The notes under the pieces are model-generated. The model was not told where the DNA came from, ran no database searches, and was given only the letters and a program-made list of their open reading frames with translations. Of a stretch of DNA of 64,000 nt, positions 26,175-34,597 are shown one piece after another. Source of the DNA: Aeromicrobium sp. PE09-221 (GTDB taxonomy: Bacteria > Actinomycetota > Actinomycetes > Propionibacteriales > Nocardioidaceae); NCBI RefSeq assembly GCF_002174305.1, contig NZ_MIJB01000012.1:1-64000 (forward strand). Direction: 5' to 3'. The position numbers and the translations under genes were made by a program. Numbering within the stretch: the first letter of the stretch is position 1; every line of letters starts with the position of its first letter.

Positions 26175-27179
26175 CTACTGGCTGCGCGTGGCGGGGGAGC
26201 GGGTCTTGTCCGGATCGGTCTCGGGCAGATCGCCGAGGACGTCGTCGATCGCGGCAAGGGTGTCGGCATCGAGGGTCCGTCCGGCGGCCTCGACATTGTC
26301 GGCGACCTGCTCGGGGCGGGAGGCGCCGATGATCGCGCCGGCGATGTTGTCATTGCTGAGCACCCAGGCCAGGGCCAGCTGAGCGAGGGTGAGCCCCTGG
26401 CCGTCGGCGATCGGCTTCAGCCGTTGCACCGCCTCGAGGGTCTCGTCGTTCATGTAGCGCTTGATCATGTCGGCGCCGCCCTTCTCATCGGTGGCGCGTG
26501 AGCCGGCGGGCAGCTCGCCGCCGGGCGTGTACTTGCCGGTGAGCACGCCCTGAGCCAGCGGCGACCAGACGATCTGGGACACCCCCAGCTCGCGCGAGGT
26601 CGGCACGACGCGCTCGTCGATGACGCGCCAGAGCATCGAGTACTGCGGCTGGTTGGAGATCAGCGAGATGCCGAGGTCCTTGGCCAGATGATGCGCCGCG
26701 CGGATCTGATCGGCGGTCCACTCACTGACACCGATGTAGAGGGCCTTGCCGGCGCGCACGACATCGGCGAAGGCCTGCATGGTCTCCTCCAGCGGCGTCT
26801 CATAGTCGTAGCGGTGCGCCTGGTAGAGGTCGACGTAGTCGGTCTGCAGTCGCGACAAGGAGGCGTCGATGGCCTCCATGATGTGCTTGCGCGAGAGGCC
26901 CATGTCGTTGGGGCCGCTCTGCCCGGCCGGCCAGTACACCTTGGTGAAGATCTCCAGGGACGAGCGGCGCTCACCCTTCAGGGCTTTGCCGAGGACCGTC
27001 TCGGCGGCACCGGCCGCGTAGACATCGGCAGTGTCGAAGCTGGTGATGCCTGCGTCGAGCGCGGCACGGACGCAGTCGGTGGCGACATCGTTCTCCACCT
27101 GCGACCCGTGGGTGAGCCAATTGCCGTAGATGATCTCGCTGATCTTCAGACCGCTGTTGCCGAGGTATCGAAACTCCAT
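26175..27179 (-). CDS. Aldo/keto reductase
   Basis: The protein has 334 residues and a full (beta/alpha)8 AKR domain. The catalytic tetrad is visible: Asp and Tyr in SFDTADVYAAGAAE, Lys in FTKVYWP, His in DLYQAHRYD. The NADPH-binding end reads GAIIGASRPEQVADNVEA. The sequence is of the Kv-beta/YghZ-like type. It reduces aldehydes or ketones with NADPH; the substrate is unknown. It is downstream of an SDR gene on the same strand, but a large inverted repeat separates them, so co-transcription is uncertain. Confidence 0.9.
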   Translation of the reverse strand: MEFRYLGNSGLKISEIIYGNWLTHGSQVENDVATDCVRAALDAGITSFDTADVYAAGAAETVLGKALKGERRSSLEIFTKVYWPAGQSGPNDMGLSRKHIMEAIDASLSRLQTDYVDLYQAHRYDYETPLEETMQAFADVVRAGKALYIGVSEWTADQIRAAHHLAKDLGISLISNQPQYSMLWRVIDERVVPTSRELGVSQIVWSPLAQGVLTGKYTPGGELPAGSRATDEKGGADMIKRYMNDETLEAVQRLKPIADGQGLTLAQLALAWVLSNDNIAGAIIGASRPEQVADNVEAAGRTLDADTLAAIDDVLGDLPETDPDKTRSPATRSQ

Positions 27180-27224
27180 GCCTTCACGCTAGCGCGCCGC
27201 CCCGTCCCCGGCCCCGGACCCGAC

Positions 27225-27291
27225 CCCGTTGAGTGTGACGTTTGGACGGTGAAATCGGGGTTTTCGGCGTCCAAACGTCACACTCAACGGG
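27225..27291. repeat. Intergenic inverted repeat, family A, copy 1
   Basis: Two perfect inverted arms of 24 bases (27225-27248 and 27268-27291) flank a 19-base loop. The core of the arm is GAGTGTGACGTTTGGACG. The right arm overlaps the last codons and stop (27284-27286) of the minus-strand SDR gene. A second copy with the same core and the same loop length occurs at 38443-38505. On the minus strand it could act as a terminator, but no T-run follows. Confidence 0.8.
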
Positions 27292-28756
27292 TTCTCTCGA
27301 GGGTCTCGGCGGCCTGGGCGATATTGCGTTGCATGCCGCCGAAGACGATCCCGTGGAAGGGATAGATCGACCACCAGTAAAGGTGGCCGAGGAGGCCCTT
27401 GGGATGGAAGATCGCCCGATGGTGGAAGGTCGTGGTGCCCCCATCGGCCTGCCCGACCCTCATCTCCAGCCACGCCAGACCCGGCAGCTTCATCTCCGCA
27501 CGCAGCCGCACGAAGGCATAACCATCCGTCTCCTCGACCCGCCAGAAGTCCACCGCGTCGCCGACGCGCATCCGGGCGCTGTCGCGGCGTCCACGGCGCA
27601 GCCCGGGACCCCCGATGAAGCGGTCCACGAGGCCGCGTATCTCCCAGGCCAGCGGCCAGGAGTACCAGCCGTTGTCACCGCCGATCCCGTCGATCACCTG
27701 CCAGAGGTGCTCGGGTGAGGCGTACACCTCACGGGTGCGTTCATCGGTGTAGAGGGTCCCGCCCGACCAGTCCGGGTCCGAGGGCAGCGGCTCGCTCGGG
27801 GCGCCCGCGGTGGCCGCCGAGGACCAGCGAGTGGGGACGTCGAGGTCCCGGATGCGGGTGAGGGCCAGCTCGACCGACCGGTCGAAGCCGACGAGGCCCT
27901 CGGGAGGATCGGGGATGTACTCGGCGATATCGTGCTCGCTCGCGACGACGGTATTGCGCAGGCTCTCGACGAGGGGCCGGGCGAGAGCGGCGGGCACAGG
28001 GGTCACCAGGCCGACCCAGTGACTCGACCACCAGGGAGACAACACGGGGACGGGCAGAACTCGTCGTCGCGGCAGCTCGGCCACGTGGGCGTACCGCTGC
28101 ATCATCTCCAGATAGGTGAGGACATCGGGGCCGCCGATGTCGAAGCGCCGGTTGATGTCATCGGGGAGGTCCGCGCTCTCGGTCAGATAGCGGAGCACGT
28201 CGCGGACCGCGATCGGTTGGATCCGTGTGTGCACCCACCGCGGCGTGACCATGACCGGCAGCCGTTCAGTGAGGTAGCGCAGCATCTCGAAGGAGGCCGA
28301 GCCCGAGCCGATGACCACGCCCGCCTGGAGCACCGCGGTCGGGACTCCCGAGTCGAGCAGCGTCTGCGCCACTTGCGTCCGTGAGCGTAGGTGCTCGGAC
28401 AGTTCCTCATCCTTCGGCACCATGCCGCTCAGGTAGACGATGCGGCGTACGCCGGCGTCCTGTGCGGCATCGGCGAAGGTCTGGGCGATCTGTTGTTCCT
28501 GTTCGGCGAAGCCGCCACCGGTGCCGATGGAGTGCAGGAGATAGTAGGCGACGTCGACACCTTGGAGGGCCCGGCGGACGTCATCGGCCGCGGTCGCGTC
28601 GCCCTGGGCGATCTCGACCCGTCCGGACCACTCGCGTGCCTGGGCCTTGGCCTCGTCGCGGACGAGGACGCGCACATCATGGCCCGCATCGAGGAGCTGC
28701 GGCACCAGTCGCCCGCCGATATATCCTGTGGCTCCGGTCACCAGACTGCGTGTCAT
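27284..28756 (-). CDS. NAD(P)-binding SDR protein with DUF2867 C-terminal domain
   Basis: The protein has 490 residues. Residues 1 to about 290 are an atypical/extended SDR fold starting LVTGATGYIGGRLVPQLL, with VAYYLLHSIGTG and RIVYLSGM later. From about 340 a second domain follows (REVYASPEHLWQVIDGIGG, then WYSWPLAWEIRGLVDRFIGGPGLRRGRR), which matches DUF2867, a START-like fold. This two-domain arrangement is common in actinobacteria and is of unknown function; a lipid or quinone substrate is plausible for the second domain. Its 3' end is built into the family A inverted repeat. Confidence 0.85.
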   Translation of the reverse strand: MTRSLVTGATGYIGGRLVPQLLDAGHDVRVLVRDEAKAQAREWSGRVEIAQGDATAADDVRRALQGVDVAYYLLHSIGTGGGFAEQEQQIAQTFADAAQDAGVRRIVYLSGMVPKDEELSEHLRSRTQVAQTLLDSGVPTAVLQAGVVIGSGSASFEMLRYLTERLPVMVTPRWVHTRIQPIAVRDVLRYLTESADLPDDINRRFDIGGPDVLTYLEMMQRYAHVAELPRRRVLPVPVLSPWWSSHWVGLVTPVPAALARPLVESLRNTVVASEHDIAEYIPDPPEGLVGFDRSVELALTRIRDLDVPTRWSSAATAGAPSEPLPSDPDWSGGTLYTDERTREVYASPEHLWQVIDGIGGDNGWYSWPLAWEIRGLVDRFIGGPGLRRGRRDSARMRVGDAVDFWRVEETDGYAFVRLRAEMKLPGLAWLEMRVGQADGGTTTFHHRAIFHPKGLLGHLYWWSIYPFHGIVFGGMQRNIAQAAETLERTR

Positions 28757-28770
28757 CTAGCCAGTCTGGG

Positions 28771-29697
28771 TCAGGGAACGAGACTCCGCTCGTCGCGCGT
28801 GGAGAGGGTGAGCACGACCTCGGTCACGTTCTCGTGCTTTTCCAGCTCTGCTTCCAAGGAGCGGAGGCGCTCGGCGACCTGGTGTTCGGGACGATCGCCG
28901 GCGATGTCGACGGCGGCGACGATGAACAGCTGCGCGGGTCCCACGTACTCGATGTGCAGATAGGTGACGCGATCGACGGATGGATGGTCCAGCAGCTGGC
29001 GCAGTACCTGCACGCGGGTCGTGGTCGCGACTCGCTGGCCGCGCAGGAACTCGCTGTTGCGGGTGATGAGGAAGACCGCGACAAAGCCCAGCAACACGCC
29101 GATGAGGATGGATCCCGCTGCGTCCCAGATCGCGTCGCCGGTGATCTGGTGCAGCGCGAGGCCGCCGGCGGCGAACAGGAGGCCCAGGAGGGCTGCGGCG
29201 TCCTCGGCGAAGACCGCCCGCAAGGTCGGGTTGGAGGTCCGGCTGACGTAGGAGAGGGTGCGCATCTTCATCCGCTCCCCGCCCCGGCTCGCCTGTCGTA
29301 GCGCCTGGACGAAGGAGGTGCCCTCCAGGGCGAAGGCGATCGCCAGGACGATGTAGGCGATGGTGTAGTCGGCCTCGGTCTCCGGGGCGGTCAGCTGTTG
29401 GACGCCGTGCATGATCGACACGACCGATCCGATGGTGAACAGCCCGAAGGCCGCGAACATCGACCAGATATAGGTTTCGCGGCCGTAGCCGTAGGGGTGC
29501 TGGCGATCGCGACGGCGCGAGCCGCGCTTCTCGGCGACGAGGAGGAAGATCTCATTGCCGGTGTCGGCCCACGAGTGCGCGGACTCGGCGACCATCGAGG
29601 CCGAGCCGGTGATGGCGGCGGCGATCGACTTCGCGCTCGCGACCACGAGGTTGGCGGTGAACGCGATGACGACGGTCAGCAGGCTCCCAGCGGGCAC
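28771..29697 (-). CDS. Cation diffusion facilitator (CDF) family transporter
   Basis: The protein has 308 residues with about six membrane segments and a C-terminal cytoplasmic domain. The metal site pattern HSWADTGNE (HxxxD in helix 2) and AVFAEDAAALLG (helix 5) are present, as is the signature SGSASMVAESAHSWAD region. It resembles the SLC30A9/ZitB-like branch, so zinc, manganese or iron export is likely. The GTG start at 29697 lies beside a 230-base divergent gap that contains a family B repeat. Confidence 0.85.
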   Translation of the reverse strand: MPAGSLLTVVIAFTANLVVASAKSIAAAITGSASMVAESAHSWADTGNEIFLLVAEKRGSRRRDRQHPYGYGRETYIWSMFAAFGLFTIGSVVSIMHGVQQLTAPETEADYTIAYIVLAIAFALEGTSFVQALRQASRGGERMKMRTLSYVSRTSNPTLRAVFAEDAAALLGLLFAAGGLALHQITGDAIWDAAGSILIGVLLGFVAVFLITRNSEFLRGQRVATTTRVQVLRQLLDHPSVDRVTYLHIEYVGPAQLFIVAAVDIAGDRPEHQVAERLRSLEAELEKHENVTEVVLTLSTRDERSLVP

Positions 29698-29752
29698 CCG
29701 TCCATCGTGTCACGATTCGCACCCGCTGCCGGGTGAAGCGCTCACCCACCCT

Positions 29753-29837
29753 GGGCGGTGAGTAGGCGTCCATTCACGCGATGGGGCGGTGAGTAGGCGT
29801 CCGTCCGTTCGCCGGGAAGGACGCTGTCTCACCGCCC
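29753..29837. repeat. Intergenic repeat, family B, copy 1
   Basis: Three arms of 19 bases. Two direct copies of GGGCGGTGAGTAGGCGTCC lie at 29753-29771 and 29784-29802. An inverted arm lies at 29819-29837 and differs from a perfect complement at three central bases. The element sits in the divergent gap between the CDF transporter (minus) and the OsmC gene (plus). Related arms occur at 47654-47737 and 48680-48795. Confidence 0.7.
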
Positions 29838-29931
29838 TTGGTGGCCGGCGAGCAGATCGCGATAGCGGTGCGTGGTGAACCACCGCCCCGCCCACCCCGC
29901 GCGGACGTCTGTCGTGTGGGACAGTGCCGTC

Positions 29932-30360
29932 ATGAGCGACGAGTCGAATCTGCGCAGCATCCACCTCTCGCGGACAGCCCAGGGCCGGTACCGCATCGAG
30001 AATCCCCGCGGGGGCGTGCTCGAGATCGGGCACGGCGAGGATGCCGACTTCACGCCCGTCGAGCTGCTGCTCGCGGCGATCGCCGGGTGCACCGCGATCG
30101 ATGTCGACTTCCTGACCACCAAGAAGAGCGAGCCCTCGCGCTTCGATGTCTCGGCCTCGGGGATCAAGGTCGCCGACGCCGACGGCAATCGCCTCGAGGA
30201 CATCGTCATCGGCTTCGACGTCACCTTCCCCGATGACGACGCGGGCCGGCAGATGACCGAGCGCCTGCCCACCGCGGTCGAGCGCTCGCACGACAGGCTC
30301 TGCACCGTCTCGCGCACGGTCGAACTCGGCACGCCGGTGACCACCGGGCTCAGCTCCTGA
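29932..30360 (+). CDS. OsmC family peroxiredoxin-like protein
   Basis: The protein has 142 residues, the usual OsmC length. The first redox Cys is in LLAAIAGCTAIDVDF and the second in RLCTVSRTVE, matching the two-cysteine site of OsmC/Ohr proteins that reduce organic hydroperoxides. ATG 29932 is chosen; the open frame upstream encodes no conserved residues. GACAGT lies 6 bases upstream, a weak leaderless pattern. Its last 11 bases overlap the 3' end of the convergent esterase gene. Confidence 0.85.
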   Translation: MSDESNLRSIHLSRTAQGRYRIENPRGGVLEIGHGEDADFTPVELLLAAIAGCTAIDVDFLTTKKSEPSRFDVSASGIKVADADGNRLEDIVIGFDVTFPDDDAGRQMTERLPTAVERSHDRLCTVSRTVELGTPVTTGLSS

Positions 30361-31261
30361 GCACGTCCGCGAAGAGCACGATCGACTCGTCCACCGCCTC
30401 CTGCGCGGCCCGGGACACCATGCCCATGTCGAGGAATCCGTGGATGAGCCCGTCATAGCGGCGCAGGATCACCGGTACCCCGGCCTTCTCCAGGGCGGCG
30501 GCATAGGCCTCGCCCTCGTCGCGGAGGGGATCGAACTCCGCCGTCAGCACGACAGCGGGTGCGAGTCCCTCGAGGCTCTCAGCCCGCAGGGGCGCGTAAC
30601 GCGGATCCTCGACCGGCGGCGTGCCCGGCGCGTACTGCTCCATGAACCAGGCCATCGTCGGGGCATCGAGGAAGTAGCCGTGGGCGTTCTCGGCGCGGGA
30701 GGGGTAGTCGGCCGCCGGATCAGGGTCGACCGCCGGGTAGATGAGGAACTGGGCGGTGACCGTCGGCACGCGCTGCGCCGCGATAGCGGCGAGGTTGCCG
30801 CCGGCGCTGTCCCCGGCCACCCCGAAGCGATCGTCTCCGCCGTACTCGTCGAGGCGCGTCGCGAGGTACTCGGCCGCTGTCACGGCGTCATCGGCGGCAG
30901 CCGGGAAGGGATGCTCCGGTGCGAGTCGGTAGTCGAGCGACACGACGACCGCCTCGGCACCGCGGCAGATGGCTCGTGCGGCATTGTCGTGGGTGTCGAG
31001 ATCGCCGACCACCCAGCCTCCTCCGTGCAGGAACAGCACTGTGGGCGCGGGGCCGGACGTCTCCGGACGGTAGACCCGAGCCGGGCGTTCGACGATGACG
31101 GTCTCCTCGACGGAGCCGACGGGAATGACCTGATCGGGGGTGCGGGCATCGACGGTTAACGCCCTCATCGCCGCCCGCGCGCCGTCGACGCCGAGCTCGG
31201 GCATCCCGGGACCGGCGTTGACGAGATCGAGCAGACCCGTCAGCTGGGGGTCGAGCGGCAT
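30350..31261 (-). CDS. Alpha/beta hydrolase, HSL-type esterase
   Basis: The protein has 303 residues. The oxyanion motif HGGGW (FLHGGGWVVGDLDTHD), the nucleophile GDSAG (VAGDSAGGNLAA), an Asp in TAEFDPLRDEG and a His in GLIHGFLDM mark the hormone-sensitive-lipase group. It would cleave short acyl esters. The ATG at 31261 overlaps the stop of the upstream SDR gene (ATGA), so the pair is one operon. The stop lies inside the end of the OsmC gene on the other strand. Confidence 0.9.
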   Translation of the reverse strand: MPLDPQLTGLLDLVNAGPGMPELGVDGARAAMRALTVDARTPDQVIPVGSVEETVIVERPARVYRPETSGPAPTVLFLHGGGWVVGDLDTHDNAARAICRGAEAVVVSLDYRLAPEHPFPAAADDAVTAAEYLATRLDEYGGDDRFGVAGDSAGGNLAAIAAQRVPTVTAQFLIYPAVDPDPAADYPSRAENAHGYFLDAPTMAWFMEQYAPGTPPVEDPRYAPLRAESLEGLAPAVVLTAEFDPLRDEGEAYAAALEKAGVPVILRRYDGLIHGFLDMGMVSRAAQEAVDESIVLFADVLRS

Positions 31262-32121
31262 CAGAGCCTCCTCGTCGGGTCGGCGCCGACGGCACCCTTG
31301 GCCTCGACCCAGAAGTCCAAGGCGAGGTCCTCGTCGCGGCCTCCGTTGAGGTAGACGGAGAAGTCGGTGACTCCCTCGGCCTCGAGGACATCGTCGTCGA
31401 TGAAGAAATTGCCGGTCACCTCGCGTGACGGTTTGGTGAGGATCGCGTATGCGGCGTCGGCCATGATCTGCGGTGTCCGCGACGAGGTCTCCAGTCCCGG
31501 ACCCACCACATTGCGCACGGCGGCGGTGTCGATCGCGGTGCGCGGCCACAGCGAGTTGGCCGCGATACCGTCGGCGCGCAGCTCCTCGGAAAGCCCGAGC
31601 GTCACCAGGCTCATGCCGTATTTCGCGATCGCGTAGCCGGTGTACTGCCCGAACCACTTCGGATCGGTCAGCAGCGGCGGCGAGAGCGTCAGGATGTGTG
31701 GATTGGCCGAGGCGCGCAGGTGCTCGATGCAGAGCTTCGACAACAGGAAGGCGCCGCGGCTGTTGATCTGCGTCATCAGGTCGTACTTCTTCATCGACAG
31801 GTCCTCGGTGCGCGAGAGATCGATCGCGCTCGCATTGTTGACGACGAGGTCGATGCCGCCGAATCGTTCGGCGGTCTGGGCGACGGCATCGGCGACGAAG
31901 GCGTCGTCGCGGATATCGCCGACGAGGGGAAGCGCTTGGCCGCCGGCCTCCTCGATCGCCTGCGCGGCGGTGTAGATCGTGCCGGGGAGCTTGGGATGCG
32001 GCTCGGCGGACTTGGCCAGGAGGGCCACATTCGCGCCGTCGCGTGCCGCGCGGACCGCGATCGCCTCGCCGATGCCGCGGCTGCCGCCGGACATGATCAT
32101 CGTCGTACCTGCCAGGGACAT
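31261..32121 (-). CDS. Short-chain dehydrogenase, HSDL2-like
   Basis: The protein has 286 residues. It has GGSRGIGEAIAVRAARDG for NAD(P) binding, VVNNASAI in the mid-fold, and YAIAK for the catalytic Tyr/Lys. The insertion KSAEPHPKLPGTIYTAAQAIEEAGG and the overall pattern match hydroxysteroid dehydrogenase-like protein 2, a peroxisomal-type SDR of unclear substrate. ATG 32121 has GGAGG about 6 bases upstream, so I prefer it to the upstream start at 32157. It is translationally coupled to the esterase; together they may act on an acyl or sterol-like lipid. Confidence 0.88.
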   Translation of the reverse strand: MSLAGTTMIMSGGSRGIGEAIAVRAARDGANVALLAKSAEPHPKLPGTIYTAAQAIEEAGGQALPLVGDIRDDAFVADAVAQTAERFGGIDLVVNNASAIDLSRTEDLSMKKYDLMTQINSRGAFLLSKLCIEHLRASANPHILTLSPPLLTDPKWFGQYTGYAIAKYGMSLVTLGLSEELRADGIAANSLWPRTAIDTAAVRNVVGPGLETSSRTPQIMADAAYAILTKPSREVTGNFFIDDDVLEAEGVTDFSVYLNGGRDEDLALDFWVEAKGAVGADPTRRL

Positions 32122-32173
32122 CGAGAACCTCCGTCGTGTCGGATGTCCTACCAGCATGGCCTAAGGTCGGCGC

Positions 32174-32839
32174 ATGGTCACCTCTTTGCGGAGTTTCGAC
32201 GAGCTCGCCGCCGCGCGGTGGAGCTGCCGCGGCTACGAGCCGGAGCCGGTCCCCCAGGAGATCCTCGAGGCGATCGCGACCACGGCGCAGCGGGCTCCCT
32301 CCTGGTGCAACACCCAGCCGTGGCACACCGAGATCGTCAGCGGTGCAGAGCTCGACCGGTTGCGCAAGGCCCTCGCCGAGGATGGGCGTTGGGGGAGCGA
32401 CTTCGCTTTTCCCGAGCGTTATGAGGGCGTCTATCGTGACCGGCGTCGCGAGGTGGCGTGGCAGCTGTACGACGCTGTGGGCGTCGAACGCGGCGACCGG
32501 GCGGCCTCCGGAGCGCAGACGATGCTGAACTTCGAGTTCTTCGGCGCACCGCATGCCGCCTTCATCACGGTGCCGACGGCGCTGGGCGTCTACGCACTGG
32601 CCGATGCGGGAGCCTATGTCCAGACCTTCCTGCTGGCGGTCGAGTCCCACGGTCTCGGCGCGATCGCGCAGGCGGCGCTCGCTCAGAAGGCCGATTTCCT
32701 GCGCGAATGGTTCGATTGGGACGAGGACCGAAGTCTGGTCTGCGCCATCTCCTTCGGCCGGCCCGATCGCGGGCATCCGGCCAACTCCTTCCGCAGCCAT
32801 CGCGTGCCCGTCGCCGAGGCGGTCCGCTTCCATGGGTGA
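32174..32839 (+). CDS. Nitroreductase family flavoprotein
   Basis: The protein has 221 residues. Early residues RWSCRGYEPEPVP and RAPSWCNTQPWH match the FMN-binding start of nitroreductases, with the second FMN segment GLGAIAQAALAQKADFLRE. Such enzymes use NAD(P)H to reduce nitro groups, quinones or enones. TAAGGT (32162-32167) lies 6 bases before the ATG, so the message is probably leaderless. The next hydrolase gene starts inside its last 8 bases. Confidence 0.85.
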   Translation: MVTSLRSFDELAAARWSCRGYEPEPVPQEILEAIATTAQRAPSWCNTQPWHTEIVSGAELDRLRKALAEDGRWGSDFAFPERYEGVYRDRRREVAWQLYDAVGVERGDRAASGAQTMLNFEFFGAPHAAFITVPTALGVYALADAGAYVQTFLLAVESHGLGAIAQAALAQKADFLREWFDWDEDRSLVCAISFGRPDRGHPANSFRSHRVPVAEAVRFHG

Positions 32840-33725
32840 GCACCTGACCCATTACGGTGAGCGGGTGAGCGACATTCCCCACTGGTATTCCGCGGCCCTC
32901 GCGCAGCATCCCGAGGTGGTGTCGCTCGAGGTCGAGGGCACCTCGATCCGCTACCGGGCCTGGGGGCCGAAGGGTGCGCCCGTCGTCGTCCTGGTCCACG
33001 GCGGCGCGGCGCACGGCGGCTGGTGGGATCACATCGGACCGCATCTGGCCGCCGAGCACCGAGTCCTGGCCATCGACCTCTCCGGTCACGGCGACAGCGG
33101 GCGCCGCAAGAGCTACGACCTGGAGACGTGGGCACGCGAGGTGGTGGCGGTGGCGGACGCCGAGTCCGATGAGCCACCTGTGGTCTACGGGCACTCGATG
33201 GGTGGGTTCGTTGCCCTGACTGCGGCTCGTGACCACGGCGAGAGGCTCCGCGGGGCCGTGGCGATCGACTCGCCGGTGCACAAGATCTCTCCGGAGTCGA
33301 GTGCGCGCAGCGATCGGAGGGTCGATGAGAAGCCGCGGCATTACCCGGATCGTGAGACGATCCTCGGCCGCTTCCGGACGCTTCCCGAGGACGACGTCCA
33401 GTTGCACTATGTCGTGCGGCATGTCGCGGAGGGATCGGTGATCGAGGACTCCGAGGGGTGGCGCTGGAAGTTCGACCCACGGGTCTTCGTCAACTCGATG
33501 ATGGAGCCTGAGGACCTGCGCGGGGCCGCCTGCGATGTCGCGCTGCTGCGCGGCGAGCGGGGAATGGCGACGATCGACATCACGGAGACGGTGCGCGAGC
33601 GACTCGGCGGGACCGTGCCGGTGACCGTCATCCCCGATGCGGGCCATCACATCATGCTGGACCAGCCCGTCGCGCTGATCGCGGCACTGCAGACCTTGCT
33701 CGGACAATGGAGACCCACGCGATGA
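32832..33725 (+). CDS. Alpha/beta hydrolase
   Basis: The protein has 297 residues. LVHGGAAHGGWW is the oxyanion-hole loop, VYGHSMGGFVAL has the nucleophile Ser, and VIPDAGHHIMLDQP carries the catalytic His. The acid is probably the Asp before the final helix. No lid signature identifies a substrate. ATG 32832 overlaps the nitroreductase end; GTG 32865 is a second possible start. The next gene begins at or just past its stop, so 32174-34486 is likely one operon. Confidence 0.82.
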   Translation: MGEHLTHYGERVSDIPHWYSAALAQHPEVVSLEVEGTSIRYRAWGPKGAPVVVLVHGGAAHGGWWDHIGPHLAAEHRVLAIDLSGHGDSGRRKSYDLETWAREVVAVADAESDEPPVVYGHSMGGFVALTAARDHGERLRGAVAIDSPVHKISPESSARSDRRVDEKPRHYPDRETILGRFRTLPEDDVQLHYVVRHVAEGSVIEDSEGWRWKFDPRVFVNSMMEPEDLRGAACDVALLRGERGMATIDITETVRERLGGTVPVTVIPDAGHHIMLDQPVALIAALQTLLGQWRPTR

Positions 33726-33736
33726 AAGAAGGCACG

Positions 33737-34486
33737 ATGACCGATGTACTGGTGGATCGCCGCGGTGGCGTCCTGCGCATCACGATCAACCGTCCCGACC
33801 GGCTCAACGCCCTGGACACCGCGATGGTCGAGGCGATCAGCGATGCTCTCGCGGATGCCGAGGGCGTGCGGGTCGCGGTGATCACCGGTGAGGGGCGGGC
33901 CTTCTCGTCGGGTGCGGCGATGGCCAAGGACACGGTCAATCCCGGCATCCTCGAGGCGATCGACCGCCTCATCCACACCATCACCGAGGCTCCGTTCCCG
34001 GTGGTCGCGGCCGTCAACGGCATCGCGGCCGGTGTGGGCTGCTCCATCGTGGTGGCCTGCGATGTCTCCGTCGCGAAGACCTCGGGCTATGTGCTGCAGG
34101 CCTTCGTCAACATCGGTCTGATGCCCGACGGCGCGGCCACCGAGCTGCTGGCGGCGTCGATCGGCCGTACCCGTGCGATGCGGCTGATGCTCAGCGGCGA
34201 GAAGCTGGCGGCTGAGCAGGCCTTCGAATGGGGGCTGCTGACCCAGGTGGTGCCCGATGACGACTTCGATGCCGCGGTCGAGCAGACCGTGGCGGGCTTC
34301 GCGGCCGGGCCGACCCGCGCCTATGCGAAGACGAAGGAGGCGGTCAACGCCGCCAGCCTGCCGACACTGGGTGCGAGCCTCGATCGCGAGGCGGCGGGTC
34401 AGACCGAGCTCGCCGCTACTGCCGACCACGCCGAGGGCAAGGCCGCCTTCGTCGAGAAACGCGCCGCTAGCTTCACCGGCCACTGA
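33737..34486 (+). CDS. Enoyl-CoA hydratase/isomerase family protein
   Basis: The protein has 249 residues. The crotonase oxyanion segments are GRAFSSGAAMAKD and NGIAAGVGCSIVVACD. The usual catalytic Glu positions are not both obvious (FVNIGLMPDGAATELL has Asp at the second site), which fits isomerase-like or non-hydratase members of the family. ATG 33737 has AGAAGG about 4 bases upstream; ATG 33722, overlapping the previous stop, is an alternative. Confidence 0.82.
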   Translation: MTDVLVDRRGGVLRITINRPDRLNALDTAMVEAISDALADAEGVRVAVITGEGRAFSSGAAMAKDTVNPGILEAIDRLIHTITEAPFPVVAAVNGIAAGVGCSIVVACDVSVAKTSGYVLQAFVNIGLMPDGAATELLAASIGRTRAMRLMLSGEKLAAEQAFEWGLLTQVVPDDDFDAAVEQTVAGFAAGPTRAYAKTKEAVNAASLPTLGASLDREAAGQTELAATADHAEGKAAFVEKRAASFTGH

Positions 34487-34597
34487 CCGCAGGCCGTTCT
34501 CGCCGCAGTCCCCGAAGGTAGGCACGAGGGCTCCGTTGACGAGGGTGATGGATCGCCTCGACCGGGCCGCCCGGCACTCGGACCGGCGGTGCGAGGT

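Noticed and set aside
31262-32833. Extension of the esterase frame to an 827-codon protein
   Set aside because: The upstream part runs through the SDR gene in another frame; the true start overlaps the SDR stop and the esterase domain begins there.
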